A stretch of DNA of 64,000 bases from Oscheius onirici (taxonomy: Eukaryota; Nematoda; Chromadorea; Rhabditida; Rhabditidae): NCBI GenBank assembly GCA_932521025.1, contig OW051471.1:12772001-12836000 (forward strand), in the 5' to 3' direction. The notes under the pieces are model-generated. The model was not told where the DNA came from, did no database searches, and worked only from the letters and a program-made list of their open reading frames with translations. Every line of letters begins with the position of its first letter. Positions within the stretch are counted from its first letter, which is position 1. Below are positions 11,752-23,254 of the stretch, in pieces. The position numbers and the translations under genes were made by a program.

Positions 11752-12157
11752 ATGACTCGCTACATGTACACGATCTCTTGGGAAGATGACAAAGAAGAGA
11801 CGCGAAGTGGAGCTGGACAAGAGGAAGACCAGGAGATGACTCTCGGATTGTCCGTTCCGAGGACTTTCCAATTTGTCTACACGAGGGTCGTCATCTTCTA
11901 CAAGTCATCTAACGGAGAGATCAAGAAGGAGAAAGTCTGGGGCGAGTCGCCAGCTTCGATTCTTCTTCAAAAACGTCGTTGACGAACTGCTGGAATCGCT
12001 GCCTAACATGAGACACTCGAAGTCCGTCTGTCCCGTGACCAAGAAGGCTCCTCTCATGAAACTGACGACCAAGCAGATGAAGACGAAGACTCTCAAAGAG
12101 ATAGAGCTCCATCACAGTAAACTTTGTCTGGTCATCGACATGGTCAAAGCCTTCTAG
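11752..12157 (+). CDS. unrecognised coding fragment, probably broken
   Basis: Two adjacent frames look protein-like. The first, starting near 11752 (MTRYMYTISWEDD), is acidic and runs to 11982. The second ends at 12157 and contains NVVDELLESLPNMRHSKSVC followed by a Lys/Thr-rich helix. They overlap between 11940 and 11982, and no convincing intron joins them. I do not recognise either. They could be exons of one fast-evolving gene with an unrecognised splice, or a relic with a frameshift. No domain was visible. Confidence 0.25.
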
Positions 12158-12471
12158 ATGATTCCGTTCAATGAACTTTCTCCTGTGAAAAACTTTCTCC
12201 CGTCTTGTTGTCCCAGCTTACACGGCACCTCTGTATCGGATACTACACAGTTCTTTGAAGCCTTTTCTAATAATTTCGCTTTGGAACAAATAAATCAATT
12301 TATTTTAGCACTTGTTCGTTTCCCAGTAGCCGGCGACGCAGATAGTTCCCTGAAATCGAGGAACACACTGAACAATTTGAACACCTGCCTTTCCATTCAG
12401 CTCCGTCAGAAGACGGACTTCTTTCAATTCTTGATTGGCAATTAGAAAATCGTTGATATCTCTTGGAGAAG

Positions 12472-12918
12472 ATGGTGAAGATGACCTCGATTTCGGAAAA
12501 GAAGGAAGATAAAAAAGAGAGACTCTCGAATGACGAGAAGCTGTCGAAGAATGAGAGGAAAAGTTGCGGTAACGAAGAAAATCGGAAGCGAGCTCCCTCA
12601 AAGGTTAGAAAACAGGCCTTAAAGCCGCGGAGAACGACGTCGAGGGAAAATGTCACAAACATTGCCCCTCCGAGGGTTTCTCGTCTGGCAGGCCGGAAAT
12701 CTCCGAGTGGCTCGCCTTCTGAGATTTCCCGACCTTCTCCGAACGAGATGCTCCCGTCGCCGACTACTGCCGTAGGAAGACGAGACTCTGGAACACGCGG
12801 CGACAGAATCTCGAGGGTCTCAAAAATAGACCGATGGTCAAGCTGTGCTTTCCAAGCTCAGACTTACTTCAGTTTCCACTTTTCTTCTCACCTAGATTGG
12901 TTGGACAAAAGGAGTCAG
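12472..12918 (+). CDS. unrecognised basic Ser/Pro-rich ORF
   Basis: An ATG at 12472 opens about 149 codons rich in Lys, Glu, Arg, Ser and Pro (for example APPRVSRLAGRKSPSGSPSE), typical of disordered protein. No known domain is visible. The last 25 codons become aromatic and are probably non-coding, so a splice donor may lie near 12830. An equally long antisense frame exists, so strand choice rests only on composition. It may belong to the same transcription unit as the fragments on either side. Confidence 0.3.
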
Positions 12919-13107
12919 TAGGCTCTACTGTCAGACCTTTCTACTTCTACGTAGTACCTATCTCGAAGGCCTACTCTTTACTAAAAAGTTAATTAAATAT
13001 TTTTCTGCATTTGGCGGAAATTGTGGCTTGGCGGGAATACCTCTCGTCCTTCTGCTCCTCGTCGTCCTGTACGACTTCTGTCAAGGAGATTCTAAGACAC
13101 CGAGGCC

Positions 13108-13385
13108 ATGGACCGCACCTGGCAAACGGCATTCAACATCGCCCGAATTCTCAGAAAGACCGGTCACAAGGATCTGTTCGAAGGAGTCGAAAAGCTGGCC
13201 TACAAACAGCAAGAAATCATGAGAATTCTGTGAGTTTTGTGTATGCTGAAAGGTTGAAAGTTGTTTATAGGCGTGAGCTCCACGGGGAAGATCAAACGGT
13301 CAAGGAGTACAGAAGGCAGGATATTGAAGCTCTCGACTACGAGATCCTCGTTGAAGAATTTGGTGGAGCTGGAGAGGGAGATTGA
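13108..13385 (+). CDS. unrecognised small two-exon gene
   Basis: The ATG at 13108 (GCCATGG context) opens exon 1 to 13229, ending in a GTGAGT donor. A 41-nt intron ends in TTTATAG, and exon 2 is 13271-13385; 78 residues. The sequence is helical and charged (GHKDLFEGVEKLAYKQQEIM). Its end contains LDYEILVEEF, which is echoed by LDYETLIEEL in the next ORF, suggesting an old duplication. Another frame of exon 2 stays open to 13521 and contains EIEEISEQPLSSILKKQKSL, so exon 2 may be read differently. I do not recognise the protein. Confidence 0.35.
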
Positions 13386-13557
13386 GGAGATTTCGGAACA
13401 ACCGCTGTCCAGTATTCTCAAGAAACAGAAATCGTTGAAGCTCAAATCTCATCGTTTCTCTGTTTTCTTCAAGGACGAAGGAGGCAAGTCTAGGAAGAAT
13501 GTCCCAAAACCATTGAGTTAATTGATTCAACATTTCTAATTGTTGATAACTGTTTAG

Positions 13558-13806
13558 ATGACTCCACTACGTAGCAGGCCAGTCTCAATTGTAGGAGATA
13601 CAGACCGTCGTCACAGTGCAGTTTCGACGGACCGTCCCCGCCAGAGTCACTCACGTCGTCAGAGGCGCGACAGCTACGAATATGCTGACCAGACCCTGGA
13701 CTATGAGACACTGATCGAAGAACTTCTCCCGCCTCGGCCCTCCTCCGCACTGTCCATGGCCTATGGTCGCTTCCGTCGGAACGCTACGAGCCTACGAGGA
13801 TGTTGA
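13558..13806 (+). CDS. unrecognised Ser/Arg-rich ORF related to its upstream neighbour
   Basis: The ATG follows directly on a good acceptor (AACTGTTTAG), so it may be an internal exon or a trans-spliced start. The frame encodes RSRPVSIVGDTDRRHSAVS, an Arg/Ser-rich stretch, then LDYETLIEELLPPRPSS. The LDYE motif matches the end of the 13108-13385 gene. After about 13760 another frame gives LRAYEDVDRLRTDV, and after the acceptor at 13864 a frame ends in SSTSSSDPEDLEDM (stop near 13953). The true 3' structure is unclear. Confidence 0.3.
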   Translation: MTPLRSRPVSIVGDTDRRHSAVSTDRPRQSHSRRQRRDSYEYADQTLDYETLIEELLPPRPSSALSMAYGRFRRNATSLRGC

Positions 13807-14039
13807 CCGTCTGAGAACGGACGTATGGTATGTTTGACAATTGATCATAATCTATCTTTTGCAGTTCATAAAAAAGAAGCTTCTTTGAACCACGACGCAA
13901 TAAGGCAGTCATCGACAAGCTCCTCTGATCCTGAAGACCTCGAAGATATGTGAAGCCAAAATTTTCGCCGGTGAATTGGACAACGTGGTTTCTACGAAAG
14001 CCTTCAAACAGCTAGAGTCGTCGGAACAAATACAGAGGC

Positions 14040-15410
14040 TGTCTTGATACCAAAAAACATTTTTATGGATCTTATTGCCATTAGCGGAATTCTCGACAAA
14101 AATGTGCCCTCTACCCAGCCTGCAGATCAGACATGTGCGTACTGTCTGGTCGGTCCGGTCCAGACATCCAAAACGGGGCTGTAAATTTGCAGACAGTGGC
14201 CGCCTTCTGGGTGTGGACTACTAAAGTGAGTCTCTACATTAAATACGCAAGGTTAATTCAAATTTTTAGCTGTATTCGCCAGCTATTTGAAAACCGTTCA
14301 GAACAAATAGATTTTGAAGACAATTCCGATTGCATTTGTCCCGACCGGGAGCCCAGTCCCACGACACGCGACTCTACCACAAGGTGTGCAGGCCAGTCAA
14401 TTCAACTGCCGCAGCCCTTCTGCAAGATCTGCAGCGGGGCCCACTGGCCAGTCGCCTGCCCGACCTTCCTCACAAGAAGGACTCGGGAGGCGCAGCTCAT
14501 CGCCATGGACATGTGTGCCAGGGCCACACGGCCCTGCATGAGCTGCCAGAAGCTGCCAGATGAGGCCGAGCCGGAGCACAGAGCCACAACCAGACCCTAT
14601 GTTCCTTCTCGGTGGCCGGAAGGTCATCTACTCGACATTCAATCTGACCTTTTAATGATTCAGACCCTTCTAGACACGCTCAACTGCTCAGCCGCTCAAC
14701 AGCTTGCCCTCCACCACCCACATCTCCCTCTCGGCGATGCACACCGCCCTCACCTCCGCCGGAGTGTCCCGACTTGCTTTCTGGCCGGAGGGACATCTAC
14801 TCGACTTTCAATCTAATCTTTTTATCGATGACACAAGACTCCAGCCTTCTCAACACCGATCGAAAAGCCAATCCGCACCGTCTGCTAGGTCGAGTTCAAC
14901 GGTCAGGTACGGAATTTGGTCACTCTACGAGAAGTATCTGTTTATCAAGGACGCCATGCGAAGAAAAACCATTTGGAGTCAGATTTAGAGACCGAACCAA
15001 AATAAATTTATTAGTTTTTACAATCGCAGTATCACAGATTGCATCAGTCTTTACAACTCTATTCTTAGTTTGTGTGCTACCCGGCTATGAATGATGGGCT
15101 CTCACTGGGCTCTTGGCTAAAAACGTCTGGAAAGAGGGGTATCCGTATCGGGGGTGGAAATTCTGAAATCAGAAGAGGACTAGAATTAGTTAAGGTGGCT
15201 ATATATGAAAAGGGTTACAGAGAATATACAGACAGGACATTTTTTCTTAAAGGACTGTGTTGCTCCGTCGCTTGCGCTCCTCAGTCTCACCGTGGAGTCG
15301 GAACAAGAGATCGCCGAGCTTGTCGACTTCTTGAAGGTTGTCCACCTGAAGTTTGATTACCATCAGAATTATGGTCCATTTCCAACGAAGAAAATAGGAA
15401 AATGACGGGC
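14040..15410 (+). other. unassigned coding-like fragments
   Basis: Several open frames overlap here: 14133-14816, 14314-14541 and 15205-15405. None has a recognisable domain. A roughly 40-bp segment around GG(A/T)CATCTACTCGAC occurs at about 14630 and again at about 14790, so there is a local duplication. The GTGAGT donor near 14226 and TTTTTAG acceptor near 14270 could be real. I cannot decide between a fast-evolving gene and a degraded one. Confidence 0.2.
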
Positions 15411-15684
15411 TCGGCGTTGTATTTTATTCGATTTAATCCAATTTTGCTAATTTTTAGCAGGTTTTTGTCCTTTTTCCTTGTTTTTGACTGCATTTTCGAG
15501 CTCCGCGTTGAAATATACCTACATGATGTTAAAATCGGGAGAAAATTGCCATTTTTCAAGGATATTAGGCGATTGAAAAACTTGCCAGTATGAGCAAAAT
15601 TGACATAAACCTTGCTGATTTCACGTCGTTTTGACAGCAAGTAGGTTTTGAAAGGGGCAGAAATCGAAAAGATGCCCAGAATTA

Positions 15685-18570
15685 CTAGTAACCGGTGAAA
15701 AAATACTGAAAATTCTCAAAAATAGTGATTTTCGAATTTCTTGTTCGGAACTTTGTTCGAAGTGCCGCCCAAACCAGTGCCGCTGGCCGTTGGAAATAGA
15801 CCATTGTTCAGTCTCTGTCCCTCTCTTACCAGCCAACGAAGAGTGATCCATATCATATCCATAAGCTTTCCATCGTCGCACTGATCAATTCTTTCTTTGA
15901 CGCCCTAAATTTTTTTTGATGTCAATAAAAAAAGTTTCACTTTTGGACTGATTCTAACGAATGGAATGCTCTGCGCATAGCAGCGATCCTGAGCCATTTC
16001 TACAGCCGTGAGGTCTTGTCCAACTACCTGAGAGAATAGTGCTTTGAGAAACAGTAGCAGTGGCTCACCTGTTCCAGGATGAGAGTACTCAAATGACCCA
16101 TATGTTTTGCTCTCGAAGAGAAGGTCTTTCCACTTTTGTACTTTCTTTCCGACTGTTCCGGCTCCCCCGTTCCAATTGAGACGACTCCTGACAATGAGAT
16201 TCTGTTGTTGTGGCGAGCGAATGAGTCAAATTCCTAAAATTTTCTTTTAAAATCAAATTGGAAAAGGTCAAACCTTGAAGAGAATGTTAAGCGGATAATT
16301 GGCTACAAATGAGCCGTCAACGTACTTCCTTCCGTTGTAGTACAGCGGCTCAAAGTAGGTTGGAGCGGCTCCAGAGGCTCTGGCAGCGTCACGGAACAAA
16401 ATGTCCTGCTCTTCGTCCAATCGAGCACCGAAGGGAAGTTTGAAGGAGTAGTTTCTGGAATGTTTTGTTTTACAAAGGGATTTCTTTCTCTCTGTCTTTC
16501 CGTTTTTCTGACTCTTTACCTCTCTGAACCTCGGACTGTCGGGCAGGTTTCTTTACCCCCCCCCCCCAAGCTTGGATTTTTGGGGGTGGCGGCGGCAATT
16601 TAAATTTTCCGGCTCTCGCTTGCATTTTCCAGCTTTGTCCCCCTTTGAGCAAAGTTGTAGCCCTGATCACGCTCTACAACTTTGCAGAACATTACGAAGC
16701 GTGAAAATGCTGTTATCACTGAAAAATAACTTTTGCCTTGGTTGACAAGTTGTGTCTTAGAATCATTTTTTCACAATTATAGCATCATTTTCACGTTTCA
16801 CAATGTTCTGCAAAGTTGTAGAGCGTGTTCAGGGCTACAACTTTGTTCACTAGGACAAAGCTGGAAAATGCAAACGAGAGCCGAAAAATTTAAATTGCCC
16901 CTGCCGCACCCAAAACCCAAGTTTAGGGGGGGGAGGGCATACAGATACCGTCCCTTCTGTCTGTCCGATTGTATGACCTTCTGATCTCTCTGACTCCTAG
17001 ACTCTCTGTATCTCAGTCTTTCTAAAATTCCCCATACCTAAAGACATGAAGTCGTGCGGGGGAGCAGGAGATGTCAAGTGTGGGAACCGTCAATCGGCGA
17101 CTGCTTTCGGAAAAGGTCTCTGTGGGAAAGCAGTTGAGTAGAACTTTCTCAATGTTCTTCGTCTGAAGCGTGACCTGATCTCCCAGTAGTCTTGACATAG
17201 TCGACCCTTCCAAAAAGATCTGCCTCTTCATGTCCCAGTAGAGATAGAAACATTCAGAGAGAGTTCTTCCCGTCTCAATGGACAGAGCCAGAATCGAGCC
17301 GGTGCTCGTCCCGATCAGCCAGTCAAAGTACTGAGGAAGAGACTCATTTCCCAGGAGTCTTTTAGAAGCAAAAATGAGACAGACGACTGAGACGAGACCT
17401 CGAACTCCACCGCCATCCAGACATAACGGTAAAAGTTCCTGATGACTCTGTTTCTTCTTCTTAATCTGGATTGGAGCCTGCTCACACATCTCCTCGTAAA
17501 TTACACCGGCGTACTGTAGAAAGTCTTCAAACTTTTCGGAACACTGATCACAGACGGTGCCAGTATCTATTCTATCCCGTAGAGTGATGGACCCGTAGTC
17601 TTTTTCGTACAAACAGCCTGGATCGGCGCCTGAAAAATATTAAACAGTTCTTAAATTGGAAAACTTTCGAGTTCCCTCTTTTAGAACTCATCGCATCATT
17701 TTTCCCATTTCGAAGTTCTAAAGTGGCACCATCGCTTAGCAACGTTCTGCGAAATGGCAGGTTGTGAACAGCAGTTAAACTTTTTTTTGCAAAATGTCGT
17801 TAGGCAGACAAAACGATGTTTTTCACCAAAAATGCCTCGATTAGAGGACTATTTGTATAAAAAATTTGATAAGAAAGACTTTTGACTTCAATGTTAAACA
17901 AAGCAGCTCCAAAGATCGTGATTTTTTTCCCATGAAACAATATTAAAATTAATCAACGTTCCCGCGAGAGTCTTGTTCAATATTTTATTCAATTGCGGCT
18001 GCCTAGAAATTTCCCAATGATGTACTTCATCGCACTTTGATCTCTAACGCGGGAAAAAAACGTTGTGGAGGCATTAACTGGCCATAAATTTTATCAGAAC
18101 GAGTGGAGGGCACTTACCTAGTGTTAGCAGGAGTCTGGCCTCAGTGATCGTGGCCTGAGGTGCTGCCCAGATGTCATGGAGCTTTGTCGTCATCTGAAAA
18201 AAAGGAATAGTTGGAAAATGGTCCTTGTCAAATTTTAATTTGCAGAGACTGACCATATCAAAAGGTTACAAAAACTAATTGTCAGACTAGAGGTTTCTAT
18301 TAAAAAAACTTCGGATAGCTTAGTCTTGTCGTTTGAAGAGTTACAGTCTTTGCTATGTTACCTTACACTTCAAAAATCTGTGACAGTTTACGATAATCCC
18401 TCGTGCTCTCGGTGCTCTTTCCAATATTAATTACGGCTCTCATTTCCTCAACGACTGAAAATCCCTCTCACCTGTGCCGGAGTGGCATGTTTCAAGAAAG
18501 CGATAAGAGTGTCCACCCGTTCCCGCTTCTTGTTGGTGTTCAGCTTGTGAGCGCAGCGGTTCGAGGGCAT
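15685..18570 (-). CDS. calcium-independent phospholipase A2 (PLA2G6-like patatin domain)
   Basis: Eight exons: 18570-18472, 18193-18118, 17629-17038, 16454-16274, 16233-16069, 16027-15941, 15904-15830 and 15705-15685; about 431 residues. The patatin fold is clear: an oxyanion motif LCLDGGGVRG near residue 130, the lipase motif IGTSTGS with nucleophile Ser near 167, and the dyad Asp in YVDGSFVANYP near 302. VVSIGTGEPE and a tail resembling group VI enzymes follow. The expected product hydrolyses phospholipid sn-2 esters without Ca2+. Only one ankyrin-like unit (LLLTLGADPG) remains upstream of the catalytic domain. The start is set at the first Met because TTTTTCAG lies 11 bases upstream; upstream ankyrin exons could exist but were not found. 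The last exon is tentative; without its splice, the stop would be 15716. Confidence 0.8.
16541..16958. repeat. foldback element family A, copy 1 (phospholipase intron)
   Basis: An inverted repeat of about 420 bp. The left end is GGGCAGGTTTCTTTACC followed by a C run; the right arm ends in a G run and GGCATACAGATACCGTCCC. Both arms contain AATTTAAATTTTCC-like and TTGCATTTTCCAGCTTTGTC segments. The centre contains CTACAACTTTGCAGAACAT and its complement. Copies 2 and 3 are at 26676-27037 and 56164-56578, all three in introns. No protein is encoded. Confidence 0.85.
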
Positions 18571-19289
18571 GGCCCAAGCGACTGAAAAATGAGTTTTTTT
18601 TCTTAAAAAAAGCGAAAAGTGATGTTGGGAAAAAAAGGAGAGAGACTTATCGCTGGATTAAAAAGTCATAGGACGTTGGCACACATATGGTAAGGCGCGG
18701 ACTGATAGGAGGAAAGTTAGGGAAGAAACACAAAAAAAGGCAGACAGAGTCAGAGAGAAGAAAGTTAGAAAGTATTAACCTTTCGGCCTCGGGCTCACAC
18801 AGCTGTGGCAGGTGCCTTGACTTTTTTCTCGCAGGACAAATGTCTAGTCTCTCGGCTTCTCTCAATGAAAACTGAATGAAAAATGACCGTGTGGAAAATG
18901 GCGCAGCTATAAATCAACACGCGGTGTTGCACGCCTGCCAAAGTGTCCAAGGGGGATACGAGCGCGGAAAGAGAGAGAGAGAGAGGAGAGTGGAAAACAA
19001 ATAGGCATGATCAAATAATTTGAAAAAAAAACTCTGTTTGCTGAAACCGAGACTGAGTCTGGGGAAAAAGGTCAAAAAAAAGGTAGTACAGTTGGAGTGG
19101 TTCCACTGAAAGGAAAAAAGGGGCAGAGGAGAGGGTAATGAAGACCTTCCAGTGGCAGGAAAGTGATCTTTAAAAGCTCGTTAATGAGGCAGGAAAGTGG
19201 AGCATATTGGGGGAAATTCAATTAAGCCGACCTTATAGACTGGAAGCGGGAGAAGAGTCAGAGAGTCCGAGGGTTAGACGGTCAGGAGC

Positions 19290-19740
19290 AGGGTTGGGTG
19301 AACGTTCCTGTTCGTGTTCGCTTGACGAACAAAATGGTGAAAATGTTCGCTGTTCGAGGCTCGAACAGAGTTCAAAAGGGCACGAACACGAACATTTTAT
19401 CCAGCGCTATTGGCAACACCCGTAGACTGTCCGAGTCAAAGGCATCAAAAAAAAAATTTCTTAGCCCTTTGGATTCCCTAATCATTTCCAGTTTTTACCA
19501 ATCGTCTTTTTTTGATAAGTTAATCTTCAAACGAGTGATTCTCACAAAAAAAAGTGATTTGGACAAAAAATTCGTGAAATGTTCGAGCTGTGTTCGTGTT
19601 TGCATGTTCGCGAACGAACATTGGGACGACGAACAGTTCGTGTTCGGTTTCGCAGGCGAACAAAAAGTGCACTGTTCGGTTCGTGTTCGGTTCGGCCCAA
19701 AAAATTTAGGGGATGTTCTGTTCGTGTTCGCCGAAAATTT
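19290..19740. repeat. GTTCG/CGAAC-rich repeat, copy 1
   Basis: Degenerate GTTCG and CGAAC words recur every 6-12 bases on both strands, for example TTCCTGTTCGTGTTCG and GCACGAACACGAAC, with a plainer AT-rich middle. The left part is therefore partly complementary to the right part. A related stretch lies at 23255-23460. Its unit is too degenerate to define by eye. Confidence 0.55.
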
Positions 19741-21013
19741 GGTCAGGAGACAGAAAGAGAGAGAGAGAGACAGAGAGGGACAGAAGAAAGTTCGAGAACG
19801 ATAGCCACTTGTTCAATGTACACTTTTAGCTGCAGAGAAAAATGAGCACAGATGTTCCTAACAGATTTAGCCGAATGTTCTCTGGCCACTGATGCATTGT
19901 CCTAATTCAATGCCTTCCAAAAAAAAAAATCAAGAGCAAGAAAAAAGAGTTGGGACCCGGATAAAAACATATCCCGGATCATCAATCTCTCTTGCCTGAC
20001 GTGCGAACACTTGCCTTGTCGACAGTTGAATCCAATCGGCTGTGTGCTCTTTCTTATCTCTCAAAAGGCTCAAATGACGTGTCAAAGGCCAAACAGAGAA
20101 GTCACAGAGTCAAGAAAAAAAAGTTTTGATTTTTGGTGAGTCGGCGGAAATCAAATAGGGAGGAAACAGCTTTATTCGAAGCAATAAGCTTGTGTCTGCA
20201 CCAGAGAGGAAGGAAGAGGAGCGAGTGGGCGCTCGAGCACTCAAAAACGACTGCCATCTTCAAAACTGGGAGACAGGCTTTTTGGAAAGAAATAGAGCTA
20301 TAGAGAGAAAGAGAGTCGTTTTTGGACGAAATTCGGTAAAAATATCAGTTTCCTTCGATTTTCATTGTCAGTTTTCGATTTTCTTCCAATTTTTCTGATT
20401 GCAAAACTAAATCTAATCGGGGGACGTATTTGGGAACAAAAAAATTGAGAAAAAATGAGAAATGAATTGCCCGCCGCAAAATCCTACCTGGCCGGCCAGG
20501 TTTGCCATGCCTGGTCTGGGAGACGGAGATGTCCGAAAAAAATGACCAGGAAGTTTCAAAGACACCAATTTCCTAATAATCCCTCGGGACACCTTATCTT
20601 CTTCTTGAATAGGTGCCCCCTCTCCTGGAAGATGAGTCCCCGACAGAAAATGAAAAGAGAGTCAGAGACGCAAATCGATTCTCTCGCTCCCCGACTCGGG
20701 GAGAGAGAGCTGGAGGGACCAGAGGGCGGGGTCCAAAGGCCTTTCTCTGTTCAATTAGGGGTTTGTCGGAGTCGGCAAAAGACTGGCACTGAAAAGGAAA
20801 GTTTCGCGGAACTGTTCAGCTGTTCAACATTTTCATGTTTTGTCTCATTTTCAGAGACGGATTCTTCAAAAGCATGTGTTCATTTTCTTGCAGCGACTTC
20901 TCCAGTCTTCCGGGTTGCGGTGTACTCCGATTGCACCGGCAGGAGCTACTGACCCTTGCGGGTGGAAATTTAAGGGAAATTTTTCTTTTTCAAGTTCAAA
21001 AGGAGAGGTGCTA

Positions 21014-21152
21014 CAGCGCGTGCCAAACCTTCACCTTACGTATTTTTTAACGCGATATTGCGTATGCGCGGGCAAGCCATTTTTTTTTCGAATTTGTACT
21101 GCATTTTTGGTACGCAAATTTGCGTAACGCAAGCTGAAGATTTGGCAAAAGC
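21014..21152. repeat. dispersed imperfect palindrome family B, copy 1
   Basis: A stretch beginning GCGCGTGCCAAACCTTCAC and ending AAGATTTGGCAAAAGC, with ATTGCGTATGCGCGGGCAAG near the middle. It is nearly identical to 28648-28790. The ends (CCAAACCTTCACCTTACGT and its approximate complement) form an inverted repeat of about 25 bp. Confidence 0.75.
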
Positions 21153-21733
21153 TATACCATATCTTATTTTTTGTTGCATCTTCTTTTCTGTTTCCTTTGT
21201 CCATGTACTTGAAAAAGGAGTGAGGGATCATAACCTTTAACTGCGCAATCTTTTAACTGAACTTTACTGAAAATTTACTGAACAAATTTATTAAAACCAA
21301 GAAACTATCTTTATTTTTTCTCTAACCAGTTTCTCATGTCAGTCCAGTCTTTTCACCTTTGTTCTCTTCCCCAGTGCTCCCATCTTGCTCGGGATGATTC
21401 GAAAGTATTAAAAATAAGAATGTTTATTTTCTTGCAGAATGCCGTCTTCTTGGATGCCGCGTCTTCCAGGAAGCTAGTGATTCATTAAAGGGGAAGAACA
21501 AAGACCCAGTGCCAATATCATGTTGCAAATAAGAGGATCTGTGAGTCTGTTCATAATCGTTCTGTCTTCAAAGAAGGTGTGAAATATACAAGAGAACAAG
21601 GAATAGTATGAGAACACCGGTATTGTTAATAATTTTCACATTTTCCGGGTATTTTTAAACTGTGCGCTCATTTTTATTCAACTGGCAAGATTATACGATA
21701 AAAACATTGACTCAGCACACCCATTAGTTACTT

Positions 21734-23249
21734 TCATTGCCAGCTAATAGAATGACGGCTATTCGAAAAACCTCCCGAGGCTGTGACGGCATCAGTTACG
21801 CATCTCTGCCTGATTCGACAGAGCTGAAAAATGAAGCGTTATTCAGTTCCGTAAATAGCTTACTTTCATAACTCCTCGTCTATAATCGGAGATCAGGATG
21901 ACAGTCAGGATTGGGTCTAAAATCTGAGCAAAAGACAGGATGGAACCGCAGATTGTGATGAGGATTCCGACGTTGATCTGGGTGATTGCGGCAAAGAAGG
22001 CCAAGCAGACTGGAGACGTGTTAAAGATTAGAGGAAGAAGGGCTTGGAAAGTTAGGAGAGTGTAGAGACGGTATTGAACGCGGAAGGAGGATGGATGCAG
22101 GTTTCGGAGTTGCTTCAGACGACGGCGAATCTTGTACCAGAGTAGAGGGCGACGCAGGAGAAGATGTGCCTGTTGGGAACATCGTCTATCTGAAAAGTCT
22201 AGGTAGTATTAGGGTGCGCGGAAAGTATTTTGGTGCCGCCCATAACTCCTTCCAGAAAAATGTAAATCAATTGATCTTTTTTTCAAAATGTAGGTTTCAT
22301 TGAGGCCGAATGAATAAGCTATATAAGAGATATCTTATCGTTTGAGAACAGTGAACGTTCCAAGTTTTGATCAAAACATCATTTTGATCATAACCCTTCA
22401 GGGTTGCATTCTACAAAAAAATTGTCAACTATTAAAAAATTCAGCTCATTGAGACGAGTATTTTGCTTTTTTGAAAAACGATTTTCGACTTCACTAAACT
22501 GAAACTGTCCGAATGAATGCAGTGGGTTTGGAAAATTCACGAAACTTGGAACGTTCACTGTTCTCAAACGATAAGATATCCAGGTCTCATATATAGCCTA
22601 TTAATTTGGCCTCAATGAATTTTGAAAAAAAAAATATCAGTTGATTTCCATTTTTCTAGAAGGAGTTATGGGCGACACCAAAATACTTTCCGCGCACCCT
22701 AATAGAAATTTCTTGAAGGACACGAGTTTCAGAAATATCATAGTGTAGAAAATTAACAGGTTTTTCTAGAGAACCAAAAAGAGTTCTGACCTGACAAAAT
22801 AGTCTCCATTGCTCCTGTCTACCCTGTATTTTTTCTGTATCACCATAATGGCCGCTCCAATATAGCCTACATCTTCCAAATTCACTCCATACATGTCCAT
22901 AATTTCCTTCTCAAAATATGCGGTTGTCTCCTCTCTGCGACTGATAAATCCCATGAAGACCATGAGCACCACCCAAACCACGAAACAGCTAACTGCCAGC
23001 CGAATAGTCTTCTTGAGCTTGCCAAAACTGAGCAGACTTTCCCTACAAAAAAAATATAAAGAGGCTTCTTGTTCTTCTTGTGGCTTATCCAGTAAGAATA
23101 GAGTATCGGATCATGAAGCTCCAGCAGATTACGATAAGATTAAAGGTGTAGCCGGCTACCAGACCGTAAATAAAGCAGGTCTGAAGCCAGAGAGGATGGA
23201 AGGAGATGGTTGAAAAGAAGAGATATCTGTTCACCGGAGCCCACCAAGC
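21734..23249 (-). pseudogene. decayed Str-type 7TM chemoreceptor
   Basis: Recognisable exons: 23249-about 23092 (TM3-4 part, NRYLFFSTISFHPLW), 23042-22791 (TM4 and a long loop, EKEIMDMYGVNLEDVGYIGA), 22169-21864 (TM5-7, QYRLYTLLTFQALLP) and 21823-21734. The order matches the intact Str-type gene at 34430-37067. Three lesions are visible. Exons for TM1-2 are absent upstream, where a TTCG repeat lies. The donor of the first visible intron reads GG|ATAAGC instead of GTAAGC. TM5 runs into the next segment only after a 1-nt shift near 22117. A foldback (22203-22706) also fills the intron. Each could be an assembly error, but together they argue for a pseudogene. Confidence 0.65.
22203..22706. repeat. 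foldback inverted repeat, about 500 bp
   Basis: The left arm begins TATTAGGGTGCGCGGAAAGT and the right arm ends ACTTTCCGCGCACCCTAATA, perfect complements of at least 20 bp. Pairing continues inward through AACTCCTTC and CATTGAGGCC. The central part includes AACGTTC...GAACGTT and CAAACGATAAGATATC with its partner. It lies in an intron of the decayed Str-type receptor. Confidence 0.85.
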
Positions 23250-23254
23250 CTGTA

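Larger units (their letters stand above)
18571..21733. other. gene-poor, repeat-rich interval
   Basis: No gene was recognised in about 3.2 kb. It contains a GA microsatellite (about 18968-18995), a TTCG/GAAC-rich repeat (19290-19740), another GAGA tract (about 19748-19785) and a dispersed repeat copy (21014-21152). An open frame at 20455-20952 lacks splice logic or domain features. The 5' regulatory region of the phospholipase gene must lie in the left part. Confidence 0.5.

Noticed and set aside
12305-12662. Minus-strand frames with a plausible end (VAGYWETNKC)
   Set aside because: They are antisense to a more protein-like plus-strand frame and have no start context or acceptor; strand choice remains uncertain.
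14397-14627. Minus-strand GC-rich frames
   Set aside because: Composition-driven open frames opposite other open frames; no motif.
18960-19000. CRISPR-like or regulatory array
   Set aside because: It is a simple GA microsatellite; no repeat-spacer structure exists in the window.
19298-19804. Plus-strand frame of 168 codons rich in VRVRF
   Set aside because: Produced by the GTTCG repeat; a similar frame appears in the second repeat copy.
20455-20952. Plus-strand frame of 165 codons
   Set aside because: No domain, unusual composition, no splice sites, and no homologous exon nearby.
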